Positions 7,068 through 13,022 of a stretch of 13,022 bases of DNA are shown here, in pieces. Position 1 is the stretch's first letter. Every line of letters begins with the position of its first letter. Source of the stretch: Actinomycetales bacterium (GTDB lineage Bacteria > Actinomycetota > Actinomycetes > Actinomycetales > JAHECE01); contig JAHECE010000052.1 in NCBI GenBank assembly GCA_024641895.1, forward strand, positions 1 to 13,022. Reading direction: 5' to 3'. Both the position numbers and the translations under genes were made by a program. Below the pieces are notes generated by a model that did not search any database, had not been told where the DNA came from, and saw only the letters and a program-made list of their open reading frames with translations.

Positions 7068-8354
7068 ATGCCCGCTGTCGTTCTCGTCGGCGCCCAATGG
7101 GGAGATGAGGGCAAGGGCAAGGCCACCGACCTGCTCGGCTCCCGTGTCCAGTACGTCGTGAAGTTCAACGGCGGCAACAACGCCGGCCACACGATCGTCA
7201 TCGGGGACGAGAAGTACGCGCTCCACCTGCTCCCGTCCGGCATCCTCACCCCCGGCTGCACGCCCGTGATCGGCAACGGCGTCGTGATCGACCTCGAGGT
7301 TCTCTTCGTCGAGCTCGACGCCCTGACGGAGCGCGGGGTCGACGTCTCCCGGCTGCTCGTCTCGGCGAACGCGCACCTCATCCCGTCCTACAACCGCACG
7401 ATGGACCGGGTGACCGAGCGATTCCTCGGCAAGCGGATGCTCGGCACGACGGGGCGTGGGATCGGCCCCACGTACGCGGACAAGATGAACCGGGTCGGGA
7501 TCCGCGTCCAGGACCTCTTCGACGAGCACATCCTCAGCCAGAAGGTGGAGGGTGCGCTCACGCAGAAGAACCCGCTGCTGGTGAAGATCTTCAACCGGCG
7601 CGCGGTCGACGTCGACGAGACGGTCGCCGAGCTGCTCTCCTACGCCGAGCGCATCCGGCCGATGGTCGTCGACACGGCGCTCGTGCTCAACAAGGCGCTG
7701 GACGTCGGCGACACCCTGCTCTTCGAGGCCGGCCAGGCGACCATGCTCGACGTCGACCACGGCACCTACCCCTTCGTCACCTCCTCCAGCGCGACGGCCG
7801 GTGGTGCGTGCACGGGCTCGGGCGTCGGGCCCACCCGGATCGACCGCGTGATCGGCGTCGCGAAGGCGTATGCCACCCGCGTCGGCGAGGGGCCGTTCCC
7901 CACCGAGCTCTTCGACGCCGACGGTGACCGGCTCCGCGAGGTCGGCCGCGAGTACGGCACGACGACGGGTCGCCCCCGCCGGTGCGGCTGGTACGACACC
8001 GTCGTCGCCCGCTTCGCCAGCCGGGTCAACGGGCTCACCGACCTCGTCATCACCAAGCTGGACGTCCTGACGGGCTTCGAGAAGATCCCGGTGTGCGTGG
8101 CGTACGAGGCCGACGGCGTCCGCCTCGACGAGATGCCGCCGAACCAGTCCGCGTTCCACCACGCCAAGCCCGTGTACGAGGAGCTCGACGGCTGGCGCGA
8201 GGACATCTCCGGCGCGCGCAGCTTCGAGGACCTGCCGGTCAACGCCCAGCGCTACGTGCGGGCCATCGAGGAGCTCTCGGGCACGCGGGTCTCGGCGATC
8301 GGGGTCGGGCCCGACCGGGACGCCACGATCGTGCTGCACGACCTGCTCGACTGA
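7068..8354 (+). CDS. purA: Adenylosuccinate synthetase
   Basis: PurA joins IMP and aspartate with GTP hydrolysis to make adenylosuccinate, the first committed step to AMP. The 428 residues match the family length. Signatures are GAQWGDEGKGK (8-18) with catalytic D13, NNAGHT (37-42) with H41, GTTGRGIGPTYADK (126-139), DVDHGTYPFVTSS (228-240), and GTTTGRPRRCGWYD (297-310). The C-terminal KLDVLTGFEKIPVC (330-343) and GPDRDATI (414-421) are also typical. The loop that commonly reads EGAQGT or EGGQAT is EAGQAT (220-225), and the Asn usual after TSS is Ser (241); both look like mild variation. ATG 7068 has GAGG (7057-7060) seven bases upstream; the frame is open further up but without a better start. 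A strong hairpin follows 13 bases after the stop. No other purine gene is adjacent. Confidence 0.97.
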   Translation: MPAVVLVGAQWGDEGKGKATDLLGSRVQYVVKFNGGNNAGHTIVIGDEKYALHLLPSGILTPGCTPVIGNGVVIDLEVLFVELDALTERGVDVSRLLVSANAHLIPSYNRTMDRVTERFLGKRMLGTTGRGIGPTYADKMNRVGIRVQDLFDEHILSQKVEGALTQKNPLLVKIFNRRAVDVDETVAELLSYAERIRPMVVDTALVLNKALDVGDTLLFEAGQATMLDVDHGTYPFVTSSSATAGGACTGSGVGPTRIDRVIGVAKAYATRVGEGPFPTELFDADGDRLREVGREYGTTTGRPRRCGWYDTVVARFASRVNGLTDLVITKLDVLTGFEKIPVCVAYEADGVRLDEMPPNQSAFHHAKPVYEELDGWREDISGARSFEDLPVNAQRYVRAIEELSGTRVSAIGVGPDRDATIVLHDLLD

Positions 8355-8367
8355 GAGCACCGAACGA

Positions 8368-8402
8368 CGAAGCCCGCCGCCTCGGGGAGGTGGCGGGCTT
8401 CG
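8368..8402. terminator. Strong bidirectional terminator after purA
   Basis: CGAAGCCCGCC (8368-8378) pairs with GGCGGGCTTCG (8392-8402) over 11 bases, and the stem continues through a G-T wobble and CCTC/GAGG to a three-base GGG loop, 16 pairs in all. It lies 13 bases past the purA stop and 36 bases past the convergent microprotein stop, so it can serve both. Confidence 0.85.
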
Positions 8403-8438
8403 CGGTGCCCGGTCGGGCTGGTCAGGCTCGGGACAGGC

Positions 8439-8567
8439 TCAGGCCTTGCCGGACCCGCCGCAGCCGCAGCCGCCGCAGCCGCAGCCGCCCGAACGCGCGG
8501 CGGCGTCCTCGGCGCTCTGCTGCGCCGACTCGGCTCCGGTTCGGATCGTGACAGGGTTCGTGGTCAT
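8439..8567 (-). CDS. Gly/Cys-rich microprotein with a CxCxxCxC motif (unrecognised)
   Basis: I do not recognise this 42-residue protein. Residues 1-25 are hydrophilic and Thr/Ala/Glu-rich with no cysteine, aromatic residue or membrane segment. Residues 26-42 are SGGCGCGGCGCGGSGKA, with four cysteines spaced CxCxxCxC. The ATG at 8567 is well supported: GAGGAG (8574-8579) lies six bases upstream on this strand. The Gly/Cys tract comes from a 15-base tandem repeat using only GGC and TGC codons. Such a tail could form a tetrathiolate metal site (metallothionein-like), or be the core of a peptide precursor like those for thiazole-modified peptides, with residues 1-25 as leader; no modifying enzyme is in the window. 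It is convergent to purA across a shared terminator and divergent from the CAP-domain gene. That it is a real gene is likely; function is open. Confidence 0.72.
   Translation of the reverse strand: MTTNPVTIRTGAESAQQSAEDAAARSGGCGCGGCGCGGSGKA
8455..8484. repeat. 15-base tandem repeat inside the microprotein gene
   Basis: CCGCCGCAGCCGCAG occurs at 8455-8469 and 8470-8484, with a partial third copy (CCGCC). On the coding strand it gives the repeated Gly-Cys-Gly-Cys-Gly block. The unit is five codons, so changes in copy number would keep the reading frame. Confidence 0.9.
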
Positions 8568-8783
8568 CAGGTGCTCCTCACGCATCGGGGGCCCGCGCGG
8601 CTCAGGCCGGGCCGCGCACCCAGGGCTCAACGGTACCTGCCCTCGCCGGTCCTCGACGTTCACCGCTCAGGTGTGCGGGCGCTGGCCACGTCCAATCCGG
8701 CGTCCCGGAGGCCGACGGGCGTACCGTCGTCACGACGCGGCCGAGACGTCCGCCGCGGTCGGTCCATTCATCTCGGGGGAATG
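8568..8783. other. Divergent intergenic region between the microprotein and CAP-domain genes
   Basis: This 216-base gap must carry the promoters for both divergent genes, but no convincing -35/-10 pair was found. It holds GCGCGGC/GCCGCGC arms (8595-8601, 8611-8617), which would fold in the microprotein leader about 16 bases before its ribosome site. It also holds a 13-base palindrome, CGTCGT-C-ACGACG (8725-8737), about 45 bases before the CAP-domain start and suited to an operator. No further gene is supported here. Confidence 0.4.
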
Positions 8784-9938
8784 ATGGCGGGGGAGTTCTC
8801 GTCCCGGTTCGCGCCGGTCTTGGCCGCGCTCGCGACAGCGTTGGCGCTTGCGTCGTCTGCCGCGACGACGGCGCAGGCCACGCCCTCGACCGGCGCCGGC
8901 CGCACGGCCCTGCCGCTCGCGCTCGCGATCGACGACCGCCACGACCCGGTCGGGCATGTCGACGCGCTCGTCGGCGAGTCCGGCGGGGTGGCGCTGCGCG
9001 GCTGGGCCATCGACCCGGACGTCACGCGCTCCGGCTACGTCTGGGTGACCGTCGACGGCGTCGGGCGGCACCTCTACGCGAACACGCCTCGCGCCGACGT
9101 CGGCAGGGCGTTCCCCGGCTATGGCGACAACCACGGCTTCTCGGGCTACCTCTCGGCCGACCCTGGACGCCACCGGGTGTGCGTGACCGCCGCGAACGTC
9201 GGGGCTGGTGCGCACCGTCTGCTGGGCTGCCGTGAGGTCGTCGTCCCCGGCGGGAGCCCCTTCGGCAACGTCGAGCGGCTGGCCGGCGTGGCCGGCGGCG
9301 CCGAGCTCACGGGCTGGGCCCTGGATCCGGACACGACCGACCCGATCTATCTCTGGGTGACCGTCGACGGCGTGGGGCGGCACCTCTACGCGAACGAGCG
9401 GCGAGACGACGTGGACCGGGTCTTCGGCCTCGGCGCCCGGCACGGGTTCCATGCCACGGTGCCGGCCGGCCCGGGCACGCACCGGGTGTGCGTCACGGCG
9501 GCGAACGTGGGTCCGGGGAGCCACCGTGAGCTCGCCTGCGGCTCCGTCGCGACGCCGCGCGACGTGGGCGTCGCGGCGGCCGAGTTCGAGGCCGCCGTCT
9601 TCCGGCTCACCAACGAGGCGCGGGCCGACAACGGCCTGCCGCCGTACGCGCTCTCCTCCTGCGCGGCCGTCCAGGCGCACGCCCGGGCCACCGACCTCAT
9701 CGGGGCGGCCGAGCTGACCCATGCGCCTCTGGAGCCGGTCCTCGACGCGTGCGCGCCGGCGTCGAGCGCCGGCGAGAACCTCGCGCGTGGCTTCCTGACG
9801 CCCGAGCGCATGGTGCAGGCCTGGCTCGACTCGCCCGGGCACCGCGCCAACCTCCTGCACGCGGGCCTCACCCAGCTCGGTGTGGCCTGCCTGCCGACCG
9901 ACGGCGCGATGCTCTGCGCGCAGGTCTTCCTCGGCTGA
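8784..9938 (+). CDS. Secreted protein: two GWxxDPD repeats plus CAP (SCP/PR1) domain
   Basis: The 384-residue product starts with a signal peptide (hydrophobic core about 9-27, plausible cleavage after AQA, residues 30-32). Two repeats of about 100 residues follow (about 55-153 and 159-255), each with GWA-DPD, VWVTVDGVGRHLYAN-like, DV-RxF, HGF and HRVCVTAANVG blocks; such repeats accompany actinobacterial cell-wall enzymes. The CAP domain (about 265-384) has RLTNEARADNGLPP (274-287), ELTHAPL (310-316), GENLARG (330-336) and WLDSPGHRANLL (347-358); H313, E331 and H353 fit the CAP cavity residues. Four cysteines (C293, C323, C369, C378) may pair outside the cell. ATG 8784 is four bases after GGGGG (8775-8779); the adjacent ATG 8781 is an equal alternative in protein terms. 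CAP proteins bind lipids or walls or have other roles; none can be assigned here. Confidence 0.88.
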   Translation: MAGEFSSRFAPVLAALATALALASSAATTAQATPSTGAGRTALPLALAIDDRHDPVGHVDALVGESGGVALRGWAIDPDVTRSGYVWVTVDGVGRHLYANTPRADVGRAFPGYGDNHGFSGYLSADPGRHRVCVTAANVGAGAHRLLGCREVVVPGGSPFGNVERLAGVAGGAELTGWALDPDTTDPIYLWVTVDGVGRHLYANERRDDVDRVFGLGARHGFHATVPAGPGTHRVCVTAANVGPGSHRELACGSVATPRDVGVAAAEFEAAVFRLTNEARADNGLPPYALSSCAAVQAHARATDLIGAAELTHAPLEPVLDACAPASSAGENLARGFLTPERMVQAWLDSPGHRANLLHAGLTQLGVACLPTDGAMLCAQVFLG

Positions 9939-9969
9939 CCCTCTCTCGGCCCCGGTCGCGCGTCCGCCC

Positions 9970-11424
9970 TCAGACGCCGGCGATTCCGACGTAGACCGTG
10001 TCGAGGAACTCCTCGATGCCTTCGCGGCCGCCCTCGCGGCCGAGCCCTGACTGCTTGACTCCACCGAACGGCGCGGCCGGCGTCGAGATGATGCCCTGGT
10101 TGATCCCGAGCATGCCGGTCTCCAGCCGCTCGCCCAGGCGCAGCGCCCGGGCGACGTCGCGGGTGTAGGCGTAGGCGACGAGGCCCATCTCGGTGTCGTT
10201 CGCCAGCGCGACTGCTTCCGCCTCGGTCTCGAACGTCACGATCGGCGCGACCGGCCCGAAGATCTCTTCGGTCAGGACGGCGGAGCCGGCCGGCACGTCG
10301 ACGAGGACGGTGGGCGGGTAGAACCAGCCGGGCCCGTCGGGCAGGACGCCGCCCGTCAGGACGCGAGCGCCGCCGGCGACCGCGTCGGTCACCTTCGCGT
10401 GCACGCCGTCGCGCGCGCTGCCGTGGATCAGCGGCCCGATGTCCGTGCCCTCCGCCAGGCCGGGGCCGACGACGAGGCCCTCGAGGACCTCGGTGAGCCG
10501 CCGCGCGAACTCGCCGGCCACCGAGGCGTGCACGATGAACCGGTTGGCGGCCGTGCACGCCTCCCCGATGTTGCGGAGCTTGGCCACCCGTGCGCCCGCC
10601 ACGGCGTCGTCCAGGTCGGCGTCCTCGAACACGAGGAACGGTGCGTTGCCACCGAGCTCCATCGACGTGCGCAGGACGCGCGGTGCCGCCAGGGCGAGCA
10701 GCGCGCGGCCGACGGCGGTGGACCCGGTGAAGGAGAGCTTGCGCAGCCGGGGGTCGGCCAGCAGCGGCTCGGTGACGGCACTCGCCGAGGTGCTCGTGAC
10801 GACGTTGACGACGCCGGGTGGCAGGCCGGCGTCGAGCAGCACCTGGGCGAAGGCCAGCGCGGTCAGCGGTGCGAGCTGGGCGGGCTTGAGCACGCAGGTG
10901 CAGCCGGCGGCCAGCGCGGGCGCGATCTTCCTGGTCGCCATCGCGAGCGGGAAGTTCCAGGGGGTGATCAGCAGGCTCGGCCCGACGGGTCGCCGGGTGA
11001 CGAGAAGCCGCGTACGGCCGTCTGGGGAGACCGAGTAACGCCCGTCGATCCGGACGGCCTCCTCGGCGAACCAGCGCAGGAACTCGGCGCCGTAGGCGAC
11101 CTCGCTGCGGGACTCCGCCAGGGGCTTGCCCATCTCGAGCGTCATGAGCCTCGACAGGTCGTCGGCCCGCTCGAGCGTCAGGGCGAACGCCCGGCGAAGC
11201 AGCTCGCCGCGCTCCCGGGGTGGGGTCTGCGCCCACCCGCCCCGGGCTTCGTGCGCCGCGCCGAGGGCGTCGAGGGCGTCCTGTGCGCCCGCGTCGGCGA
11301 CGCGGGCGATCTCCGCACCCGTCGCGGGGTTCTCCACCCCGAACGTGGTTCCCCCGACGGCGTCGCGCCAGGTACCGGCGACGAGCAGCCGGGTCGGTGT
11401 GGCGGCGGGCAACGACTCAGGCAC
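9970..11424 (-). CDS. gabD: Aldehyde dehydrogenase, succinate-semialdehyde dehydrogenase (GabD) type
   Basis: ALDH-superfamily enzymes oxidise aldehydes to acids with NAD(P)+; the GabD type acts on succinate semialdehyde from GABA breakdown. The 484 residues match the family. Features are PWNFP (155-159, oxyanion N157), LKPAQLAPLTALA (179-191, cofactor lysine K180), SFTGSTAVGR (231-240), MELGGNAPF (255-263, general base E256), NIGEACTAANRF (285-296, nucleophile C290), EEIFGPV (386-392) and PFGGVKQSGLGREGGREGIEEF (452-473), the last typical of GabD. The residue after KPA is Gln (Q183) where Glu is common, so cofactor preference is uncertain. Start: AGGAGG (11433-11438) sits eight bases before GTG 11424 but abuts the GTG at 11433, so 11424 is preferred. 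It is divergent from purD, 67 bases apart. No gabT or permease is next to it, so the substrate is inferred from family resemblance only. Confidence 0.88.
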   Translation of the reverse strand: MPESLPAATPTRLLVAGTWRDAVGGTTFGVENPATGAEIARVADAGAQDALDALGAAHEARGGWAQTPPRERGELLRRAFALTLERADDLSRLMTLEMGKPLAESRSEVAYGAEFLRWFAEEAVRIDGRYSVSPDGRTRLLVTRRPVGPSLLITPWNFPLAMATRKIAPALAAGCTCVLKPAQLAPLTALAFAQVLLDAGLPPGVVNVVTSTSASAVTEPLLADPRLRKLSFTGSTAVGRALLALAAPRVLRTSMELGGNAPFLVFEDADLDDAVAGARVAKLRNIGEACTAANRFIVHASVAGEFARRLTEVLEGLVVGPGLAEGTDIGPLIHGSARDGVHAKVTDAVAGGARVLTGGVLPDGPGWFYPPTVLVDVPAGSAVLTEEIFGPVAPIVTFETEAEAVALANDTEMGLVAYAYTRDVARALRLGERLETGMLGINQGIISTPAAPFGGVKQSGLGREGGREGIEEFLDTVYVGIAGV

Positions 11425-11432
11425 GGCGGGCA

Positions 11433-11438
11433 CCTCCT
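11433..11438 (-). promoter_or_regulatory. Ribosome site that decides the aldehyde dehydrogenase start
   Basis: The minus strand reads AGGAGGTGCCCGCCGTG. The first GTG overlaps the end of the Shine-Dalgarno itself, while the second (11424) is eight bases away, a normal distance. The second is therefore taken as the start, shortening the protein by three residues. Confidence 0.65.
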
Positions 11439-11454
11439 GCGAAGCGATGCACCG

Positions 11455-11460
11455 AGCCTA
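11455..11460 (-). promoter_or_regulatory. Candidate -10 box of the aldehyde dehydrogenase gene
   Basis: On the minus strand this is TAGGCT, which fits TAnnnT. Transcription would start near 11448, leaving a leader of about 24 bases that contains AGGAGG. It is the mirror image of the purD -10 box, and the two form perfect 7-base inverted arms (11455-11461 and 11478-11484). Confidence 0.5.
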
Positions 11461-11478
11461 GGCGTGCGAAGCCGCCGC

Positions 11479-11484
11479 TAGGCT
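11479..11484 (+). promoter_or_regulatory. Candidate -10 box of a leaderless purD promoter
   Basis: TAGGCT is followed by exactly seven bases (gcggcgc) and then GTG at 11492, the layout of actinobacterial leaderless genes. No Shine-Dalgarno is present. The expected -35 position overlaps the -10 box of the divergent aldehyde dehydrogenase gene. Confidence 0.6.
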
Positions 11485-11491
11485 GCGGCGC

Positions 11492-12745
11492 GTGAGGATC
11501 CTCGTCATCGGAAACGGCGCGCGCGAGCACGCCATCGCGCACTCTCTCGCCAGGGACGTCCAGACGACGGCGCTCTTCGTGGCCCCCGGCAACCCGGGTA
11601 CCGCGCAGATCGCGGAGAACCGGCCGGTCCGCGCGGACGATCCGGCCGCCGTCGCGGCCCTGGCGCTGGAGCTCGAGGTCGACCTGGTCGTCGTCGGACC
11701 CGAGGCGCCCCTGGTGGCCGGGGTCGCGGACGCCGTGCGGGACGTCGGGATCGCGTGCTTCGGCCCCGGCGCGGAGGCCGCTCGGCTCGAGGGGTCGAAG
11801 GCCTTCGCCAAGGAGGTCATGGCCGCCGCCGACGTCCCGACCGCGATGGCGCACGTCTGCACCACGCTCGAGGAGGTTGCCGAGGCGCTGGACGCTTTCG
11901 GCGCGCCCCACGTCGTCAAGGACGACGGCCTCGCGGCCGGCAAGGGAGTGGTCGTCACCGACGACCGCGACACGGCGCTCGCCCACGCCGAGCGGTGCCT
12001 CTCGCGCGAGGGCGCCGCCGTGGTCGTCGAGGAGTTCCTCGACGGCCCGGAGATCTCCCTGTTCTGCCTCACCGACGGGGCCACGGTGGTGCCGCTCGCG
12101 CCGGCCCAGGACTTCAAGCGACTGGGCGACGGCGACAGCGGCCCGAACACCGGAGGCATGGGCGCCTACTCGCCCCTGCCGTGGGCGCCCGCCACGCTCG
12201 TCGAGGAGGTCGTCGCGCGGGTCGCGCAGCCCACGATCGACGAGCTCGCCCGCCGCGGAACACCCTTCACCGGCCTGCTGTACTGCGGACTCGCCCTGAC
12301 CGGCCGGGGTCTGCGGGTGATCGAGTTCAATGCGCGGTTCGGCGACCCGGAGACCCAGGTGGTCCTGGCGCGGCTGCGCAGCTCGCTCGCTCAGCTGCTC
12401 TTCGACAGTGCGGCCGGTCGGCTGGCCACCGCTCCGGCGCCGCGGTGGCGCGACGACGCGGCGGTGACGGTGGTCGTGGCCGCGGCCGGGTACCCGGGTG
12501 CGGTGCGCTCCGGCGACGTCATCACGGGTGTGGACGACGCCGAGGAGATTCCCGGAGTGCACGTGCTGCACGCCGGGACCGCCCGCGACGCCGATGGCGT
12601 CCTGGTCACCGCCGGGGGTCGCGTGCTGTCCGTGGTCGGTGTCGGCGCGTCCCTCAAGGCCGCCCGCAAGGCCGCCTACAAGGGCGTCGGTGCCATCTCG
12701 ATCGACGGCGGGCAGTTCCGCACCGACATCGCCGCCAAGGTCTGA
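11492..12745 (+). CDS. purD: Phosphoribosylamine-glycine ligase (GAR synthetase)
   Basis: PurD joins 5-phosphoribosylamine and glycine with ATP to give GAR, the second step of purine synthesis. The 417-residue protein has the full ATP-grasp plan: VIGNGAREHAIA (5-16), VVVGPEAPLVAG (66-77), FGPGAEAARLEGSKAFAK (90-107), VVKDDGLAAGKGVVV (141-155), EEFLDGPEISLF (180-191), the family signature DFKRLGDGDSGPNTGGMGAY (207-226), and EFNARFGDPETQ (278-289), which holds metal-binding E278 and N280. A C-terminal domain (about 320-417) ends normally. It is a stand-alone PurD, with no fused PurM or PurN. The GTG start at 11492 is chosen because a TAGGCT box lies seven bases upstream and MRILVIGNG begins the glycine-rich strand directly. 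purC follows after 166 bases, so the two may be co-regulated. Confidence 0.97.
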   Translation: MRILVIGNGAREHAIAHSLARDVQTTALFVAPGNPGTAQIAENRPVRADDPAAVAALALELEVDLVVVGPEAPLVAGVADAVRDVGIACFGPGAEAARLEGSKAFAKEVMAAADVPTAMAHVCTTLEEVAEALDAFGAPHVVKDDGLAAGKGVVVTDDRDTALAHAERCLSREGAAVVVEEFLDGPEISLFCLTDGATVVPLAPAQDFKRLGDGDSGPNTGGMGAYSPLPWAPATLVEEVVARVAQPTIDELARRGTPFTGLLYCGLALTGRGLRVIEFNARFGDPETQVVLARLRSSLAQLLFDSAAGRLATAPAPRWRDDAAVTVVVAAAGYPGAVRSGDVITGVDDAEEIPGVHVLHAGTARDADGVLVTAGGRVLSVVGVGASLKAARKAAYKGVGAISIDGGQFRTDIAAKV

Positions 12746-12780
12746 CCCCGTCCGCGCCGCCGGACGACTCTGACCGCCTT

Positions 12781-12797
12781 GCCGGGACCAGCCCGGC
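12781..12797 (+). terminator. Weak hairpin between purD and purC
   Basis: GCCGGG (12781-12786) pairs with CCCGGC (12792-12797) around ACCAG, with wobble pairs possible outside. It is 35 bases after the purD stop and lacks a T-run, so it may only partly end transcription. The remaining 12798-12911 holds no supported gene. Confidence 0.35.
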
Positions 12798-12911
12798 GGG
12801 CACCGGCGAGGTCCGTGCTCCGGGCGCACGAAGGCGTCGGCACGGCGCGGTCGAGGCGTTGTGATGAGCAGGTCGCTGCCGGTGCGGTTGGGGGACTGGG
12901 ACACTGATCCC

Positions 12912-13022
12912 GTGAGTCATGCGAGCAATCTGCCGATCTCCCTGCCGGGCTGGCGCCACGTCTACTCCGGGAAGGTGCGGGACCTCTACGTGCCCGACCG
13001 CGCGGCGGGGATGGCCGGCGAG
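12912..13022 (+). CDS. purC: SAICAR synthetase, N-terminal part (runs off the window)
   Basis: PurC joins CAIR and aspartate with ATP to form SAICAR, a later step of purine synthesis than PurD. Only the first 37 codons are here. Residues 8-25 read PISLPGWRHVYSGKVRDL, and HVYSGKVRDLY is the hallmark glycine-rich ATP-binding start of the family. The frame is open to the last base. The start is GTG at 12912. No Shine-Dalgarno is evident, and a weak -10-like GACACT (12900-12905) lies six bases upstream, so it may be leaderless. Its place 166 bases after purD supports the call. Confidence 0.88.
   Translation, partial: MSHASNLPISLPGWRHVYSGKVRDLYVPDRAAGMAGE

Noticed and set aside
8451..8490. Tandem CCG/CAG repeat as a CRISPR or noncoding satellite
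   Set aside because: There are no spacers, the unit is 15 bases, and it sits in frame inside a gene with a strong ribosome site.
9386..11236. Long minus-strand open frame crossing the CAP and aldehyde dehydrogenase genes
   Set aside because: It is in another frame of the aldehyde dehydrogenase strand, is Arg/Pro/Ala-rich, and runs across two well-supported genes without any recognisable domain.
11417..12904. Minus-strand open frame opposite purD
   Set aside because: purD is complete and motif-perfect on the plus strand; the opposite frame has the typical Asp/Gly/Arg/Val bias of an antisense shadow.

Overview
The window is a very GC-rich (roughly 70% or more) chromosomal segment with short intergenic gaps, GTG and TTG starts, and both Shine-Dalgarno and apparently leaderless initiation. 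Together with the content (actinobacterial-type SpoU methyltransferase, long class II aldolase, PAS/GAF/PP2C/kinase regulator, cell-wall type GWxxDPD repeats), this points to an actinobacterium, probably Micrococcales and perhaps the Cellulomonadaceae. That placement is from memory of gene content, not from a search.

Layout, left to right. A possible end of an upstream gene is followed by pyrE (orotate phosphoribosyltransferase) and, after a conspicuous hairpin with an overlapping promoter, a LemA-family membrane protein. A DedA-family membrane protein lies convergent to lemA and divergent from a SpoU-type RNA methyltransferase. The methyltransferase is followed by the class II fructose-bisphosphate aldolase. 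After two tandem hairpins comes a partner-switching pair: a STAS anti-sigma-factor antagonist on the minus strand and a divergent PAS-GAF-PP2C-HATPase regulator. Next is purA with a strong bidirectional terminator. A 42-residue Gly/Cys-rich microprotein follows on the minus strand, then a secreted protein with two GWxxDPD repeats and a CAP domain. An aldehyde dehydrogenase (GabD-like) on the minus strand lies divergent from purD, which is followed by the first 37 codons of purC at the window edge.

How the genes relate: pyrE, purA, purD and purC are nucleotide-biosynthesis genes dispersed among unrelated ones. The STAS protein and the PP2C/kinase protein form a plausible stress or sigma-factor control module. 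Both halves of the switch enzymology (phosphatase and kinase-like domain) lie on one polypeptide, as in mycobacterial Rv1364c, but here the STAS partner is a separate divergent gene.

Most of the window is ordinary housekeeping. The items most worth a second look are the CxCxxCxC microprotein beside purA, the mirror-image TAGGCT promoters between the aldehyde dehydrogenase gene and purD, the apparently leaderless pyrE and purD, the inverted repeat overlapping the lemA promoter, and the LOV-like PAS domain without the photoactive cysteine. No tRNA, rRNA, CRISPR array, insertion sequence or prophage gene was seen.
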